Shown here: in pieces, positions 26,401-41,400 of the stretch
How the letters are laid out: each line of letters begins with the position of its first letter
Position numbering within the stretch: position 1 is the first letter of the stretch
Origin: Ctena decussata
Taxonomy: Eukaryota > Mollusca > Bivalvia > Lucinida > Lucinidae
Assembly: GCA_963989385.1 (NCBI GenBank)
Contig: OZ022505.1
Span: forward strand, 56,795,737-56,859,736
Length of the DNA: 64,000 nucleotides
Reading direction: 5' to 3'
Notes under the pieces: model-generated
What the model saw: only the letters and a program-made list of their open reading frames with translations
What the model was told of the DNA's origin: nothing
Databases searched by the model: none
Made by a program: the position numbers and the translations under genes

Positions 26401-29400
26401 TAAAACGGTCAATAAATATGGCGCTTTGGAGGATGACATGGATACTGCTTAGGAGAAGTCTGTTCTCCTGATTGGTCTCCTGACACGTTTTTTTTTTTCT
26501 CTCCCATTCATTTAAACATGGATAAAAAGTCAATAATACAATGGAACTGTCGTGGTCTTAAAGCAAATTACAACGAATTACTAATTTTAATGTCTCTTTT
26601 ATCTCCAAGTGTCATTTGTCTTCAAGAAACCTTTTTAAAGCAGTCAGATAATGTTAGTTTTAGAGATTTTAGTATGTTTAACTATATTTGTCCTGATGGT
26701 CAAAGAGCATCAGGAGGAACTTCGATTCTCGTAAAATCTAACATTCCACATAGTCAGTTTAATCTGAATACAAACTTACAAGCAGTTGCCGTCAATGTTA
26801 CTTTATCCAAAAAAGTAACGATATGCTCTATCTATATTCCGCCAAATGATGTTCTTTCTAAAAATTCCTTGGTCAATCTAGTAGACCAATTGCCGCAGCC
26901 ATTTATGTTAGTTGGTGACTTCAATGGTCACAGTAAAACCTGGGGTTGTTTGAATACAAATGACAGAGGTGAAATTATTGAAGATGTAATTGCTGAAAAT
27001 GATTTGTGTATACTTAATGAAAAACAGCCTACATATCTTCACCCTCCCACGGGAAATTATTTTGCCATAGATTTGTCTATTTGTCATCCTAATATATATT
27101 TAGATTTTGACTGGTCAGTTTGTGATGACCTGCATGGAAGCGATCACTTCCCAATCATAATTAAAGAAATTGATTCATCTGATGAAGAACAGCATTCTCG
27201 ATGGAATTTGAAAAAAGCAAATTGGGAAATGTTCGTAACATCATGTCAGGAGCGGCTTAGCTCTGAAAAGTTCAAAACAGCAAAAGATATGTCTGCTTTT
27301 ACATCAGCATTACATGCAATTTCGGAAGAAAGTATTCCGAAATCCTCGACAAGTTCAAAAAGGCGTAATCCATGGTTTACTAATGAATGTAAAACTGCCA
27401 TAAACAAACGCAAATCGTCTTTACGAAAGTTTAATAAAAATCTGTCTCGTGAAAATCATTTTCACTCAAAAGTAACTCGTGCTAAAGCACGAAGAACTAT
27501 TAAAGAAGCCAAACGTTCATCTTGACAACAATATGTCAATAAATTAAATCCAAAAACGCCAGTAAAAACGATATGGGAAATGATACGAAAAATCAGTGGA
27601 AAAAACAAGAAATCTGAATGTGTTCATATTAAATCTTCCAACGGTAACAAATGTTTTTCCACTGCAGAGATTTCCAATGCATTAGGCGAAAACTTTCAGA
27701 AAAATTCTTCAAGTTCAAATTACAGTCAACGATTTCAGGAACTGAAAACTGAAAAAGAATCAGAAAATTTAAATTTTCAGTCGTTAAATAACGAAAAATA
27801 TAATCTTCCCTTCAGCATATCAGAATTAAAGGAGTCACTTGATAAATGTAAAGATACGGCCGCAGGGCCGGACGATATTCATTATCAAATCCTTAAACAT
27901 TTACCACCTGATGCATTGGAGACCTTACTAAATATGTTGAATGATATTTGGCATACTGGAAATTTTCCAGAAGACTGGCATAAAGCAGTCATCATTCCTA
28001 TTCCCAAACCGGGGAAGGATAAGACGGAAGCTACAAATTACCGACCGATAGCGTTAACTAGTTGCATATGTAAAACAATGGAGAGAATGATTAACGATAA
28101 GCTCGTTTGGTTCCTGGAGTCAAATAACTTGATTTCCAGAAATCAAGCGGGCTTCCGTAAGAATCACAGTACTATAGATCATTTAGTTCGATTAGAAACT
28201 TTTATTCGTGATGCATTTGTGAAAAAAGAACATGTCGTCGCAATATTTTTTGATCTGGAGAAAGCGTACGACACGACGTGGAAATATGGCATCATGAAAG
28301 ATTTACATAATCTTGGCCTTCGAGGCCGACTTCCAAACTTTATTTCGAATTTCTTATCTGACAGATCCTTTAATGTTAGAATAGGGTCTACATTGTCTGA
28401 CACTTTTAAGCAAGAACAGGGTGTTCCTCAGGGAAGTATTTTATCACCTACTTTATTTAATATAAAAATCAATAACATTGTTAAATGTGTTAACGATACC
28501 GATTCTTCATTATATGTTGACGACTTTGGCATCTTTTACAAATCGAAAAATATGGAAAACATAGAATTCAGACTTCAAAGATGCCTGAATAAAGTAGAAA
28601 CCTGGGCCACAGAAAACGGTTTTAAATTTTCTAAAACTAAAACCCAATGTGTTCATTTCTGTCAGTTGAGGGGTTTGCACCCCGACCCAGTTCTTAACAT
28701 TTATGGATCGCCAATTCCAGTTGTAAATGAGGCCAAATTCTTAGGCCTTCTGTTCGATAAGAAACTCACTTTTATTCCTCACATAAAAGCTTTGAAAGCT
28801 AAATGTTTAAAAGCTTTAGATGTTTTAAAAGTGCTCTCCAATACAAATTGGGGAGGAGATCGTACTGTACTTCTAAACCTGTATAGATCTCTTGTGAGAT
28901 CTAAACTGGATTATGGTTCAGTCGTATATGGTTCGGCACGAAAATCATATCTTAAATGTCTTGACACCATTCATCATCAGGGGTTACGTCTTGCTCTTGG
29001 AGCATTTCGAACATCTCCCGTAGAAAGTCTTTACGCAGAGTCGAATGAACCGTCTCTATATATCAGAAGAGAGAAATTATCTCTACAATATGTATCAAAA
29101 CTAGCTGCAAACCCAAAGAATTCTGCTTACGATTGTGTTTTTAACCCTCGGTATGAAATATTTTATAACAACAAACCGAGATCTATTAAACCTTTGGGTT
29201 TACGTATTAAACCTTTGCTAGTAGACTCTCATATTGACATTAAAAACATCCAGAAATTTTCTTTACCTGTCCAAGAGCCATGGACATTAAAACCTCCTAA
29301 CGTTATTTTATCATTACACAAGAATAAAAAATCACAGACGAACCCTGACCTTCTTCAATCAGAATTCTTGCAAGTAACATCTAATTTTCCGAACCATACC

Positions 29401-32400
29401 ACAATCTATACGGATGGTTCAAAACAAGAAGATAAAGTTGCATGTTCGGTTGTAAGTCCCCTTTTCACAGATACTATACGATTACCAAATGGCAGCTCTA
29501 TATTTACAGCTGAAGCTAAAGCCATAGATCTGGCCCTCAATCAAATTTCAGTTCAAGAAAACAATCAGTTTATTATATTCTCAGACTCACTTTCTGTTTT
29601 ATCATCACTTAAAAACGTCAATCACCCCAATCCTTTAATACAACAATTACTTCGTAAATATTTTCAGTTACCATCAAAAGAAATAATCTTTTGTTGGGTT
29701 CCAAGTCACGTCAATATTCGTGGAAATGACCTGGCCGATAAAGAGGCCAAGGCGGCTTTAAATTTACCAGAAAGTACCTTCCGAATTCCGCACTCAGATT
29801 TTAAATCTCAAATTAATACATATATCAAATCAAAATGTCAAACTAATTGGGATAATCAAATTCATAACAAACTCCGACAAATTAAACCAGATTTTCACAG
29901 CAAGGACAATATACTATCAAATAGAAAAGAACAGACTGTCATTACCAGATGCCGAATAGGGCATACCAGAATTTCACATTCGTTTTTATTAAATAACGAG
30001 GTTGCACCATTGTGCATACCATGCAATGAAGTCATTACTATCAAACATCTTCTTGTGTCATGCATTGACTTTAACCATATTCGTTCAAAACATTACAACA
30101 TTAAAACCATAACCGAGCTTTTTAACAAAGTTTCTTCTATCCAAATTATTAATTTTTTAAAGGAAGCTGGACTTTTTAACAAGATTTAGTCTTTTATTGT
30201 ACATAACATTTTTATCATTTGGACGTAACATAATACTTTAAACATTTGATCGTTTTTTGTCTTATAGAAACGTTTTAAATTGCTGACGTTTAGACGCTAT
30301 ATGCCCTTACCAGGGTTGAGCGTCTATAAATAACTTAACATTCATTCATTCCGGTTTGTCTAATGTTGTGACTGCTAAAATGCAATTCTCTCTAAAGTTC
30401 CATTTTACTGACGAATGCTTAAAACCGAAATACGCTAGTCAGAAAGAGCTAAATTCTGAATTAATTAATTTTCGCATTTATTTCATATAGAGCTTGAGTT
30501 GAAAGTTGAAGATTTGGAGAAGAAACGCATCGAGATGGAATCACAGATATCTCTTTTCTTAGAGCAGTTCAAAAAATTTAAAACACTCCTTTCCTGTATG
30601 ATAAGTGATCTACCAGAAACTCTGCAGGAAGTACTTGGAACTTTGTTAAATATGATGGAACCTTTTGTAAGACAAACTGATGGAGCACATGCTGCATTTG
30701 TTGGCATGAGCGAAAGTACCCTATCAGAAGAATACGTTCAAGAAAGTTCCATTGTTTCAGAAAGTAGAGGAATTGAGAAGGAATGTGTTACTACCCAAAC
30801 TTCACAAATCGAACATGATGAACGGTATTCTGAACGTGAAAATGATGACCACATTAATGAAAAATTACTGACTATTGTTGTTAATACGGTACAGGAAAAT
30901 AAACACGCAACACAATCATCAGTGTCGGAAAATAAACAATGTACTAACCATGAGTCTTTAAAATATAAGGAAATAGGCACACAGACATCAGACCCGATAG
31001 TGCAAAGTTCAGAATCTTCGTATAAACCTAAAACGGATAAACAACATGATCATCAAAGGAATCCTATCTCCGCATCGCCAGCGGTACAAGAACTCCCGTC
31101 CATTTGCAGGTATGGAAATAGTCTGAATCAGATTTAAATTATGTTGTGGTATCATTACAATGATAATGTTGGAGTCCACAACAGTTAACCATTTACCTGT
31201 TGTAAGAGCGGAGGTGGTCTGGTGGTTACCTGGTGGTTACCTGCTAGACTTTCCAATTAAGTATCGCATGTTCGATCTTCTGCTCCACCAATCTTTCTAA
31301 TTATACTTGGTTTTAAGATATTTTATTCGTTTATAAATTGTTACATACACACATATATATAGAGTATACAATACAATCTTGGGATTAGAATGAATGCTGA
31401 GACCGAATAGAGTTCTTCTCCCTTATCCTTGAAACCGAGATCCCAGTCTTTGTATTATATCTCTATACGTGAGACCTAAGTTTTCTCAATTTGTAAAAGA
31501 TGAGTGTTTGCAACGCGACATGCAACCGAATCGGTCATATCAGGTCTACACGTTCAGCCGGGAAAGTTTCAATCAAACTTATATATGTACTAGCCCAGGT
31601 CCAGTAATTGAATCAGTTATCCTTCCCAGTAGTATGTAATATATTAGTACCGATGACATATTGTATAAATAGAACGAAGTCTCATGAAATAGCCGCAATT
31701 ACCGCATACAGGGGGATGACCACGCAAAAGATACACATAATGCAAATCCCAGTGAAACTGATCACTTCTTGCTAACGGTTCGTCCTTATTTCCGAATGCA
31801 TGCTTATAGAATATAGCCCAGAAAGAAACTACAAACTCATGTTCGTGTAATAAACTTACAGTTCAACAAGGATTTAACCAATTTATGCCAAGTGGCCTCT
31901 TCTATCCTTTTAAATCGGGTATTTACATTCATTATTCTAGGGGCATCGCTTTTGTAAAGAATTTAAACATTTTTATAAGACTTGATAGACAATTTACGCA
32001 AATATTGATGACCCTGATCAGATGCCGCGATCTGCAGCGTCTGATCTGGGCATACACTGTTTCCGTATGTCCCCTATATGGCACGCTTGTCATCACTGAG
32101 TTATAAGGGTTTAGCCAATTCGGTAGCTTTATGGAGTTTTGTGTTGTGGGCGTAGCCTTCTCGTTATATCAAACTCTACAGAAAAAATGAGGTTCATACC
32201 ATGATTTGAGATAATTTACGATTGCGTTTTGATACAGTGAAAAGAATTACTTATAAGAAATTTTATTTAAGGATGTACTTTTAATCTCTTTTAAACAGAT
32301 CAGAGGCAGCAATAAGCACTGATAAGTCGAAGAGTCCTGCTTCAAAACTACCAGAAGGTATGTGTTCGATTCGCACATATGAATGGTTTACATGAGAAGT

Positions 32401-35400
32401 TGGGGCGGTGGGAGGCGTGAGATTAAGAGAATTCGACAATTTAAAAACTTTAAAATTTGAAGTCATTTTTCGTGCCAGCTGAGGGACTGCAATCTGCTGG
32501 ACGGACCTGTAAAATATTAGGACAGATAGGTCCGAGCAAACAGTGCAAACTTTTATTTGTTTCTGGTTCCATCTGCATTGTTCCTTTTCAGGAAAATTAC
32601 GGGAGCTATTTTTTAAGCTCTCTAGCCAAATTATCTGAACGATGCAGTTAGTTGTTCATCGACATTAACTTAAAATGTTAGTGAAGAAGTAACTGTTTCA
32701 CAAGCGAAGAATCCTATATACACTCAAGAGAAATAGAAACGCTTCACTTTTGCAATGCAAATACATGTGGTATTGTTTAAAGTATTAGAGAGAGACATTG
32801 AGCCTTCAAGTTTTCAAGAAATGCTTATGAATTCAACAAATCATTGTTTGTAAAGATAACCAATTAAAATGAAGCGCATCCCTGGAAGGATTACGTAAGT
32901 ACCAGCTTACGTTTACGTCAGTTGGCTTCTTAATGTAATTATTTCTAGTTTTCGCTCCTGCAAAAAGAGATGTCTGTGGTATGACTGATTTCACCTCATT
33001 TTCTTCAAATGGATTTTTTTGTCAAAATAAGAATTTTTGTGTTTTCATCATTATCAACCAATAAGAGAGCGGCAAAGCAAATCTAAAAAAAATCCTTTGG
33101 TTAATGCATTATGAAGACTGGGTCAAAAGTATGATGTCATTTTGAAAGTAAATCATCCGGCGCATTGAGTTTTCATTGTTCACTAACAGCCATCACCTCA
33201 TTATAAAAATGACGCAACATGTGACGTCACAAACCAGACGTAAAAGATGCTGAGAAAAGAAAACACAAATGGAAACCATGTGATATATGTAGCCTTATGT
33301 ATAAAATTCAGCGTCAGGATTTTATTATAAAAACCTAAATTTCTAAATTTTTGATGTAGCGGTTTTAATACTCTTGAGTGTAGTTTGGGGAAGTACATAT
33401 TTGGCTTCCCATTGCGAACTATTTAGTTCCCTTGACTTATTTCGGTTACACAAGGGAGGTATTGTTTAGCAATGTCTGCCATTCCTCGTCCACTTCTTTT
33501 CCTGCCACCCTTGCAAAGCTTATTCACACAATATTAATTGAAACTATAAATGAAGATGCCCAAAATGGCCACAATAACAAATCACAACTCATTCAAAACA
33601 CTGAAGAAATAAGGGAGAAACGAAAGTGACAAAACTGTACAGTAAACATTAACCCTTCATAGCGAACTTGAAAAATAAAAAATCCATATAAAATACGTAA
33701 ATACAAACAAAAACACCTGTTTGTATCCATTGTCTATCTTCAATCACAAAATTAAAAAAGGAAGCAAAATGGGTAGCTTTACATGTGATAATAGGGGTAG
33801 ACATACAGCAAACGGAATGATCAACTTGGAACGGATTGGGACGGAGAGTAGCCTAAGCTACTGGGGCTTAAACTAGTTTTGAGTGCGTAATCTCTTTTTC
33901 TGAAAATACTCCTCCCAGTCCCCTACCGAAAAAAAAAAAAGAAAAAAGAAGACAAAAAGAAAAAAAAAAAAAAAAAAAGGCCAGAAAAACAAAAAAAAAA
34001 ACAAAAAAAAAAAACAACAAGAAACGAGTAGGTATTCAGTCTGCGGAGAGGCATCCTAACTTATCACTAAAACATCATAGAAAAACAACACGTAAAAAAT
34101 TCAGAAAGCTATGTAGAAGCCAGTGCAAACCACTACGACATGTCAAATAAAAATATAGCGGAAAGTCGTTTTCTGGCGTTCGCAAACAGAAAAAAAAGAC
34201 TGACATGAGATACTTTGGAGGTTTGCTTTGCTCTATCCAGAATTTTCAGAATATGTAGATGTCAGTAACCAACACCAGGAATTTCGTAAACCATGGACTC
34301 TGGCACAAATGGGTTTTATACACAGCTTTTCATATCTAATAGTTACTTGGCATCAAGTCAGTTTGGCAGTGGACACTGGCCCTAAACAGACATTACACAG
34401 TAACGCAGTAAACAGTGGACAAAAAGCTGTAGTATGCACTTGCAAAAGTGGTTTATATTACCTCATTACGTGATTTAATTCGTCTTTTGTTATTTTTGGT
34501 AACAGTGGTTGTCCAGAGAGAGAAGAGAGAATTTCAAGAAGTACTGTGGCACATATTAGCTACAGAGGAAACGAACAAAGGTAGGGAATTAATTGAAGCC
34601 AGGCTACATGTAGCAAATTGGCCGTTGACTGGTTCTCTTACTCTGTTGTTGCCTGATAGGTACAACAGGTACGATAAAAAATTCTTAAAATCTTATCGGA
34701 TCACCGTTATGCATTGAAAATGCTTAAACAGTATGTCGGCTTCTCAGGCCTGCAAGTTGAAAGCTGTTTGAAGTGCAAAAAAAATTAAATAAAATAAAAG
34801 AATAAATAAAGATAAAGTGTGTTTCGTTCATAATTAAACATAATTAAACATTATTTATTTCATACATACATTTTATTCTCGATTACCATATCTCTTTGCA
34901 TACGAGGGTATAAAAATACCTTTCCTCAGTTTTGATATTTTGTCACTTATTTGCTTATCAGGAACATTTCGCAGGGTGCGTGAAATCGTGTCTGCTGGCA
35001 AGATTCTGCCTGTCCGCTACTATATGAAGTGCCAGCCTTATGGCTGTGAACCAGCTAAATCAGACATCCAACAAGCTAACACATGATTATAATACGACAA
35101 TAGCTTGCGTACACTTGCAGTCTGAACAATGTACCGGTTGATGGTTGTTTATACCGTACATCAAAAAAAATATTCTTGCGGAAAACATAGTGTCAGTTAT
35201 AGGGGTGAAATGCAGAAAATGTATCAATGAAACAGGTCCAAACAGATGTCAATCTATCATTCTATGATATGATTCTGTTACGGTTAAGGATCAAACCGAG
35301 GTCCCCTTGATCTAAAGGCGAACACTCTACCACATCACAATACAGCAAGGCAGTACAAGTGTATGATATACCTACACCTGTGACATTCTCCCCAACCAAA

Positions 35401-38400
35401 TTGGACTTCGTCCTCTAAGTTCCATGCTAAAGAGCTACAAAGAGGAATTGTTAAGCAGTAATCAGGTTGAATTTTAAGTTGAGTGCCAAATTTCACAACC
35501 ACTTTAAAACTCTCAGACGGGTCATCTTGATTTGAAGGCGAATGCACCACATTGCTATTAAAGCCCATACCTATACCATGTGACAATTCTGTGTGTATGT
35601 ATAGTCACGCCGTCTTGGCCGAGGGTTTTACGACCTGAGCCCAGTTTTTCAGAGCATCGTTAGCTTTACGAAGTCGTCAGTCAAGAACCAATTTAGCCTT
35701 CTAGCACACATAAATGTTTTTCTTTTCTTTTTTTTTTTTGCTGAAAAAAAATTATGGAGCTAAGTATCAAGTAATTATGCCAAACGTACTCATTATTTCA
35801 GCGAAAGCCCTTGGTTTGCAAGATGCTACGGGCGCCCACACAGCGTTGTGTTTCGATATATCAGCTAGCATGGCCGAGAACGACGCATGGGCACATGCAC
35901 AATGTTTCTTTGATGCATTTATTAGTGGTATGTACGTATTTGTGATGAGTTGAACATTGTTTTGTTTTGAATAAGTTTGAGCATAAGTACTGACTTCCTA
36001 TATCAAGAAAGGGATACTGGAATTTAATTTAGTTTAAAAATTTGTTTCGTTCAGAATTCCAAAAAGAAAAACTATATGCTTTCTGAAGATAATTAAAAGT
36101 CAGAGTACACTACGAGGGGCGTTCAGAAAGTTTTGCAGATGATGTAATTTCTTGGTTATCACCATAAAAACAGAACTTCTGATAGCAAAAAAACGTAAAG
36201 CTATAATATGCCCAGACAACTCTGCAAACACGGTGTAGTTGTTTTAAAAGACGCATTTTGTAACTTCTTTGAAAGAGGTATACCCTTAAGGCACTGCAGA
36301 ATTTTACTCTACTAGGCCGTTCATGTATGAGCAGTCTTTGTTTTTTTTTTATCTTTTGTACTTAAAGACAATGCCCAGGCAATGTTTTCCTGTAAATATC
36401 TCGGAAATCATATTTAATCTAGGTTGCATACAGCCATTTGAATAAGAATTATGCGTACTTTATGAAATAGCAATCCTCCCTTTCTGCTGAAGTTATAATG
36501 ATTTCGTAAAGAAAACAAATGCGATTAGCATTCAAAATCTTGTAAGCAAGAGCAGTCATGTGGGTCAACGAAAACCTGTCAATATATTCAAATTCATGAA
36601 AAAAAGCCTCTGCAACCTTTCAAAAAATGACGTTGATGTCTAGTTCAAGAACGTCATAAGAACTGCGCATTGGTTTGTAAGGAATAAATCGATAACAGTT
36701 GCCAGCCTTCTAACTTTTGAATGGATATTGTAGGCAACGATGGACAAGCAGTGTACAAAGTTTAATTTTGTATTTACAACGGTATATGATTTGAATGCCT
36801 AACACTGAAAAGATTTTACATATGAAATTAGCCCAGTTGTATGACTAGGACCTAATAAAATGCGCTGTAAGTCAATAAGAAAAAGTGTCTTCGTATAGTG
36901 TTTGGTATCATTGTAAAGACAAAATGTAGTGTTTTAGGTAAATGCATAGCATTTGTACCCAACATGCCCTTAAACAAAGTTATGAGGCCATTTGCAATAC
37001 TTTCCGTGCGCCCCTCGTATTTAGATATAAGGTCCAATATAAAAACAGTTCCATTTTGTGCAAGTGCACTCAAGTCCAAAATATCGCATTTTGTCTAATA
37101 AACACCCCGGGGCATTGCAATTCACAAATTCTAAAAATTGGCATTTTGAAAATAATATTGCAATGAAAGCCAGGTTTGGTGGAATTTTGGCCACTTTTCA
37201 CAGAACAAAATATGGGGGCGTTTACTAGATAGAGGGCGTTGCTTATTAGAAGTACGGTAGAACTGGAAGTAAAGCTTACCCATAAACAGATATAATAACT
37301 GCAAAGCAGGTTATATCTAATTACCGTTTTGTTTTCAGTCCAATTTTTTTGAGAAATCAGATATGTTTGAAGCGTAACGATGTTAAAGGGGATGAGAGCA
37401 AACATCCAACCATTACAATCAGTTATACTACCATTGTAGATGTTTCAATAGTTTCTGTTTGTGATGCATCATAACTTATGAGTGTCATTTTTGGTGAGCT
37501 TCCAGGAAACATAACTCTTATCAAGAAGAAAATGTCTCAATTTTCATTGGAGTTTCTCTTAAAAAAAGAATTTGCTCCCTTTAAGAAATGCTCTCAATTT
37601 GCTATGGCTTTGCTCTTCAGGGAAGCACACAAAAATTTACAAATTAAAAGTGTTTATTTTCTATATGAAAAACGACGGAAAAATGTAGGTTTATTATGTT
37701 AACTTAATGAACAGTGGATATACATTCGAAAGACTAAACAAACACCCTTTGTTCCTTCGCATTCATTTTGTTTGCTATGGTAAAAATAACTGGTAACGTA
37801 ATATAACATCAGTGTGTTACGTTTCCAGAACACATAACACACTAGTGTTATATTACGTAACTGGAACACGTAACACACTTGTGTTATATTACGTTACAAG
37901 TTCATGCGATTTAAGATTAAGATTGGAATTGTAGGTTTAGAGGACATAGAAGCAGAACATGAAGGTGTTGCGGAAGAGAATGTTGCCCTTTGTACATTTG
38001 GTCACCATTTTGGAGTTACTCAGAGACTTACTAAAGATTTCAACGACATAAGAAAAGCTTTCAGTGAGTATGGTATTGCGTTTCAGATAAAACAGTATAT
38101 TAAACGTGAACATTATTGGAGACTGTGGCTTTCTCCGAGTTTATCGGATTATCCTGGAAAATATCATAATTTTATAAAACAATGACATTTGCCATAAAAA
38201 AAGCCAAAAAGAAAAAAAAAGAAACAAGGAAAAGGTCTTTACGGGTAACATGCACTTTACAGAAAATAAAATAAGAAATAATAGTTATAATAATAATAAA
38301 AAAAACATAGAAAAATTTAGCTTCACCTTTCGAGGTCATTTTTTCCATGTTTGAGTTTTACTAGTGACACAACCTGGCCCAGAGGTTATTTTACTTGAGT

Positions 38401-41400
38401 ACATTTTCAAACTCAAAATAAAGCACATTGATTGGCTGCTTCTTAGCACATGCTCGGAAGCAGCCAATCAGTGTGCTTTATAGTGAGTTTGAGGTTATTC
38501 TCAAGTTTTATAACCTCGATCCCTGATCGTCATGTATAAATACGATATTCAGTGATTATTATTAGTGTGTTTTTTAAACATTTTATTTATATTCCGACGT
38601 TAAGCAGTTAGATAGTTACCTTTAATGTTTTTTGCTATTGAGTGAAAGTATTGTAGCTTATTATATATGGTAGTGCTAAGTTTTTTTGCAATGTGTGGCG
38701 CAATCATTGTAATGAATTCGGTTAAAAAAGATTGAAAGTTTCAAACACTTTTACAAAATAAATCGTTAAGAGGTATTTTTTGTACCATATATATTCCAAA
38801 AATCGGGATGCCTAAAATACATTCCGTATGCCTCCAAAAATAGACCTGTTTGGTTTTACAATGTAGTAAAGCGTCCAAAAGATACAAATGGAATCGTGAA
38901 CTGTGTAGACCCTGATCAGACTCTGGTCTTGGTCTGCCCTGTTTGCTCAGATCTATCTGTTCCAATATTTAGATTATTATGGCAACCGTATCTTCGTCAT
39001 TTCTTTTTGTGATTTTAACAGAGAGTATCAAACTTGGTGGGCCTACACCTATGTTTGGAGGATTAATGTTATCAGTAGCTGCTCTAGCAAGACCTGAAGG
39101 TACCAGTTTTTTATGCCGACTTTAGATAACTAGCTATATTTTCAGGGGAAGCAGCTTCATCCCCTCCTCCTTCACGGAGTAAACTCGTAATGAAAAAATG
39201 TTCCTCGAGAAACAAATTCTTAAAGGAAAACTCTACTCTTGTTTGGAGCAAATTCTTTCATTTAAATGAATGAATATGCTCCAAACAAGAATTCATTTTG
39301 GAAACGTTTTGTAGCCCAGGAAAGCAAACAGCAAGTCACAGTAATAATCTCCCTTTGACAATATATGAGAGAAAACATGGTTCTCTACCCATTCACCTTA
39401 AATGATTACAAAATTATTTAAGTTTAATTTAAATGTAAATTTTACGTAACTTTATAATTTGAGCCGCGACACGAGAAAACCAACAATGTGGTTGTGCGCC
39501 CAGCGCTGACTCATGTCAGCCTGGGCATCCGCCCAGTCTGATCAGGTTCTTCGCTGAGCGCTTAAATGGTTGCTAAGGCTCTAAGCTACCTCCATGCGGA
39601 CTGCGAAGACTCTGATCAGACTGGTAGGATGCCCAGGATGATCTGAGTCTGCGCTGGGCGCACAACCACATTGTTGGTTTTTGTCGTGTCGCGGCTCATT
39701 ATAAATTCTGAAAAGAGGATATCAAGGAGCATACAAATCAAACGAACGAAAACGTCAGACTCGGCCTTGCTGAGTAAATGATCCGCGACACGAGAAAACC
39801 AACAATGTGGTTGTTGGCACTGCACAGATTCAGATCAACCTAGGCATCCGCCTAGTGTGATCAGACCCTTTGTTAAGTGCTCAAAGTGTAGCTAAGGGTC
39901 TAAGCTACCTCCATGCGGACAGTGAAGACTCTGATCAGACAGGCTGATCTGAGTCTGCGCTGGGCGCACAACCACAATGTTGGTTTTCTCGTGTCGCGGC
40001 TCATGTACTCGTAGTACTGCAATGTGCCCACTTAGTAAAAGCTGAATACACTTATCAATTATGTTGCATGAAGGTATGTTGAAATTTTATGATCAATTCT
40101 GTGCGTAATCTTCTTTAATTTGCAAGGCCTAAATGTACAATATATTCACTTTTTGCCTTTTAGTTTCGAATGTTATTACACTTGAAACCATTAAAAACGC
40201 AAGTTTTTACTTGTCATATATTCAGATTAAGCAAAATGCCACAAGGCTGTAATATACTTCATGCAACTTGCATTTCGTCCCGCAACGTTTTAGCAACAGT
40301 TTACCTAAGGTCGATTTGTCTAAGTAAAAATTGTGAGTAAAAATGTTAAAGCAACAAATTTTAATTTCAAGTATTCAGGAAATTAAGATTCAGTCTAATT
40401 TTATTGAAAAGATCTTTAGTATGGTGCCTGAAATTGAAAAACAACCCAAAAACTAAAATTATACTGCGGGTGCGGTTTTAAAGATTTTGACATTAAACCA
40501 ATTTTTCGTAAAATTTGCACACATTTTGAGAATCTTGTAAAATTTCATCTGATGCCCGAATAATAGGCTTTTGAGAATAAGACACATGAAATTTTGCCAA
40601 ACACTTTACATTGGTGTCAGTATTTGTCCAAAAAATCGCTCCCTTTACAAGCACTTTTCGGTTTGAAGGCGCAAACTCTCGTCGGCATTTACGAGGGCGG
40701 TAGTTCTAGAATTTTAAAGAAAACAACATGCGTGCAGAGACTTTTGACCGTTATTGAAAACAGCGAGAAATTTAGCCGAAACGAGCCAGTGTAAACGTGA
40801 CATGGAAGCATTCATTAAACGCCAATTTCGCTTTAGCCTCAATAAAAATCTGAGTTAAGTCCCTTTATATACACATGCAGTCCTCATAAATTTGACCGTT
40901 CTCAGCATTCCGACAATATTGTTGTTGAAAACTACTGTGATAAACACCCTGATTTCCTTGATACAGAAGCGTTTTTGTCATAAATCCCTACGTAGGCCAA
41001 ACTCAGAAAGTTGCATTTTCACTGGCTTCAAGTATATTAGTAAGTGTCAGTCAGCCAATCAAATTGTCAAACTGTCGATAAAAGAGCATTTTACACTGTA
41101 GTCTGGGTATTCACGATAGGTTAAATAGTGTTATGTGATTAACTCGACACCCGCTTTTGTTTGTTCAGCAGCCAATAATAGACCAAGATCATGTAATTAT
41201 TTTAATACCTTGCAGAATCCTATATTGTGTAATATAAGGAAAAATGTAACGGGTCAGGTCGACGGAAAATAGTTGATCTATCTGAGCTTGTAGGGTCTGA
41301 ATAACATTTATGATATGCGTAGTACAATGACGAATGTTCCATACATCGAGAGGCAAGAGAATTATACAATAACGTCTAGCCATTGAGGTTAAATTTTACG

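Larger units (their letters stand above)
23891..30348 (+). mobile_element. I-group (Nimb-like) LINE, nearly full length, with 15-bp target duplication
   Basis: Flanked by TTCCGGTTTGTCTAA at 23876-23890 and 30349-30363. About 1.2 kb 5' UTR, ORF1 with CCHC knuckles, 65-base spacer, ORF2 with AP endonuclease, reverse transcriptase and RNase H, short 3' UTR ending in a CATT repeat rather than poly-A. An ORF1 with several knuckles plus an ORF2 with RNase H places it in the I superfamily; the Nimb subgroup is a judgement from memory. One premature stop is the only lesion I find, so insertion looks recent. Sense orientation in intron 3. Confidence 0.85.
31300..34505. other. Introns 4 and 5 outside exon 5, mostly unrecognised
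   Basis: Apart from exon 5, a palindrome fragment at 32005-32065 and A-rich low complexity at 33926-34020, nothing recognised. Confidence 0.4.

Noticed and set aside
28179..28403. Minus-strand frame inside ORF2 of the I-group LINE
   Set aside because: Shadow of the reverse transcriptase coding frame.
31207..31290. Functional tRNA gene
   Set aside because: Internal duplication in the D-arm region and poor stem pairing; more likely a SINE head or pseudogene.
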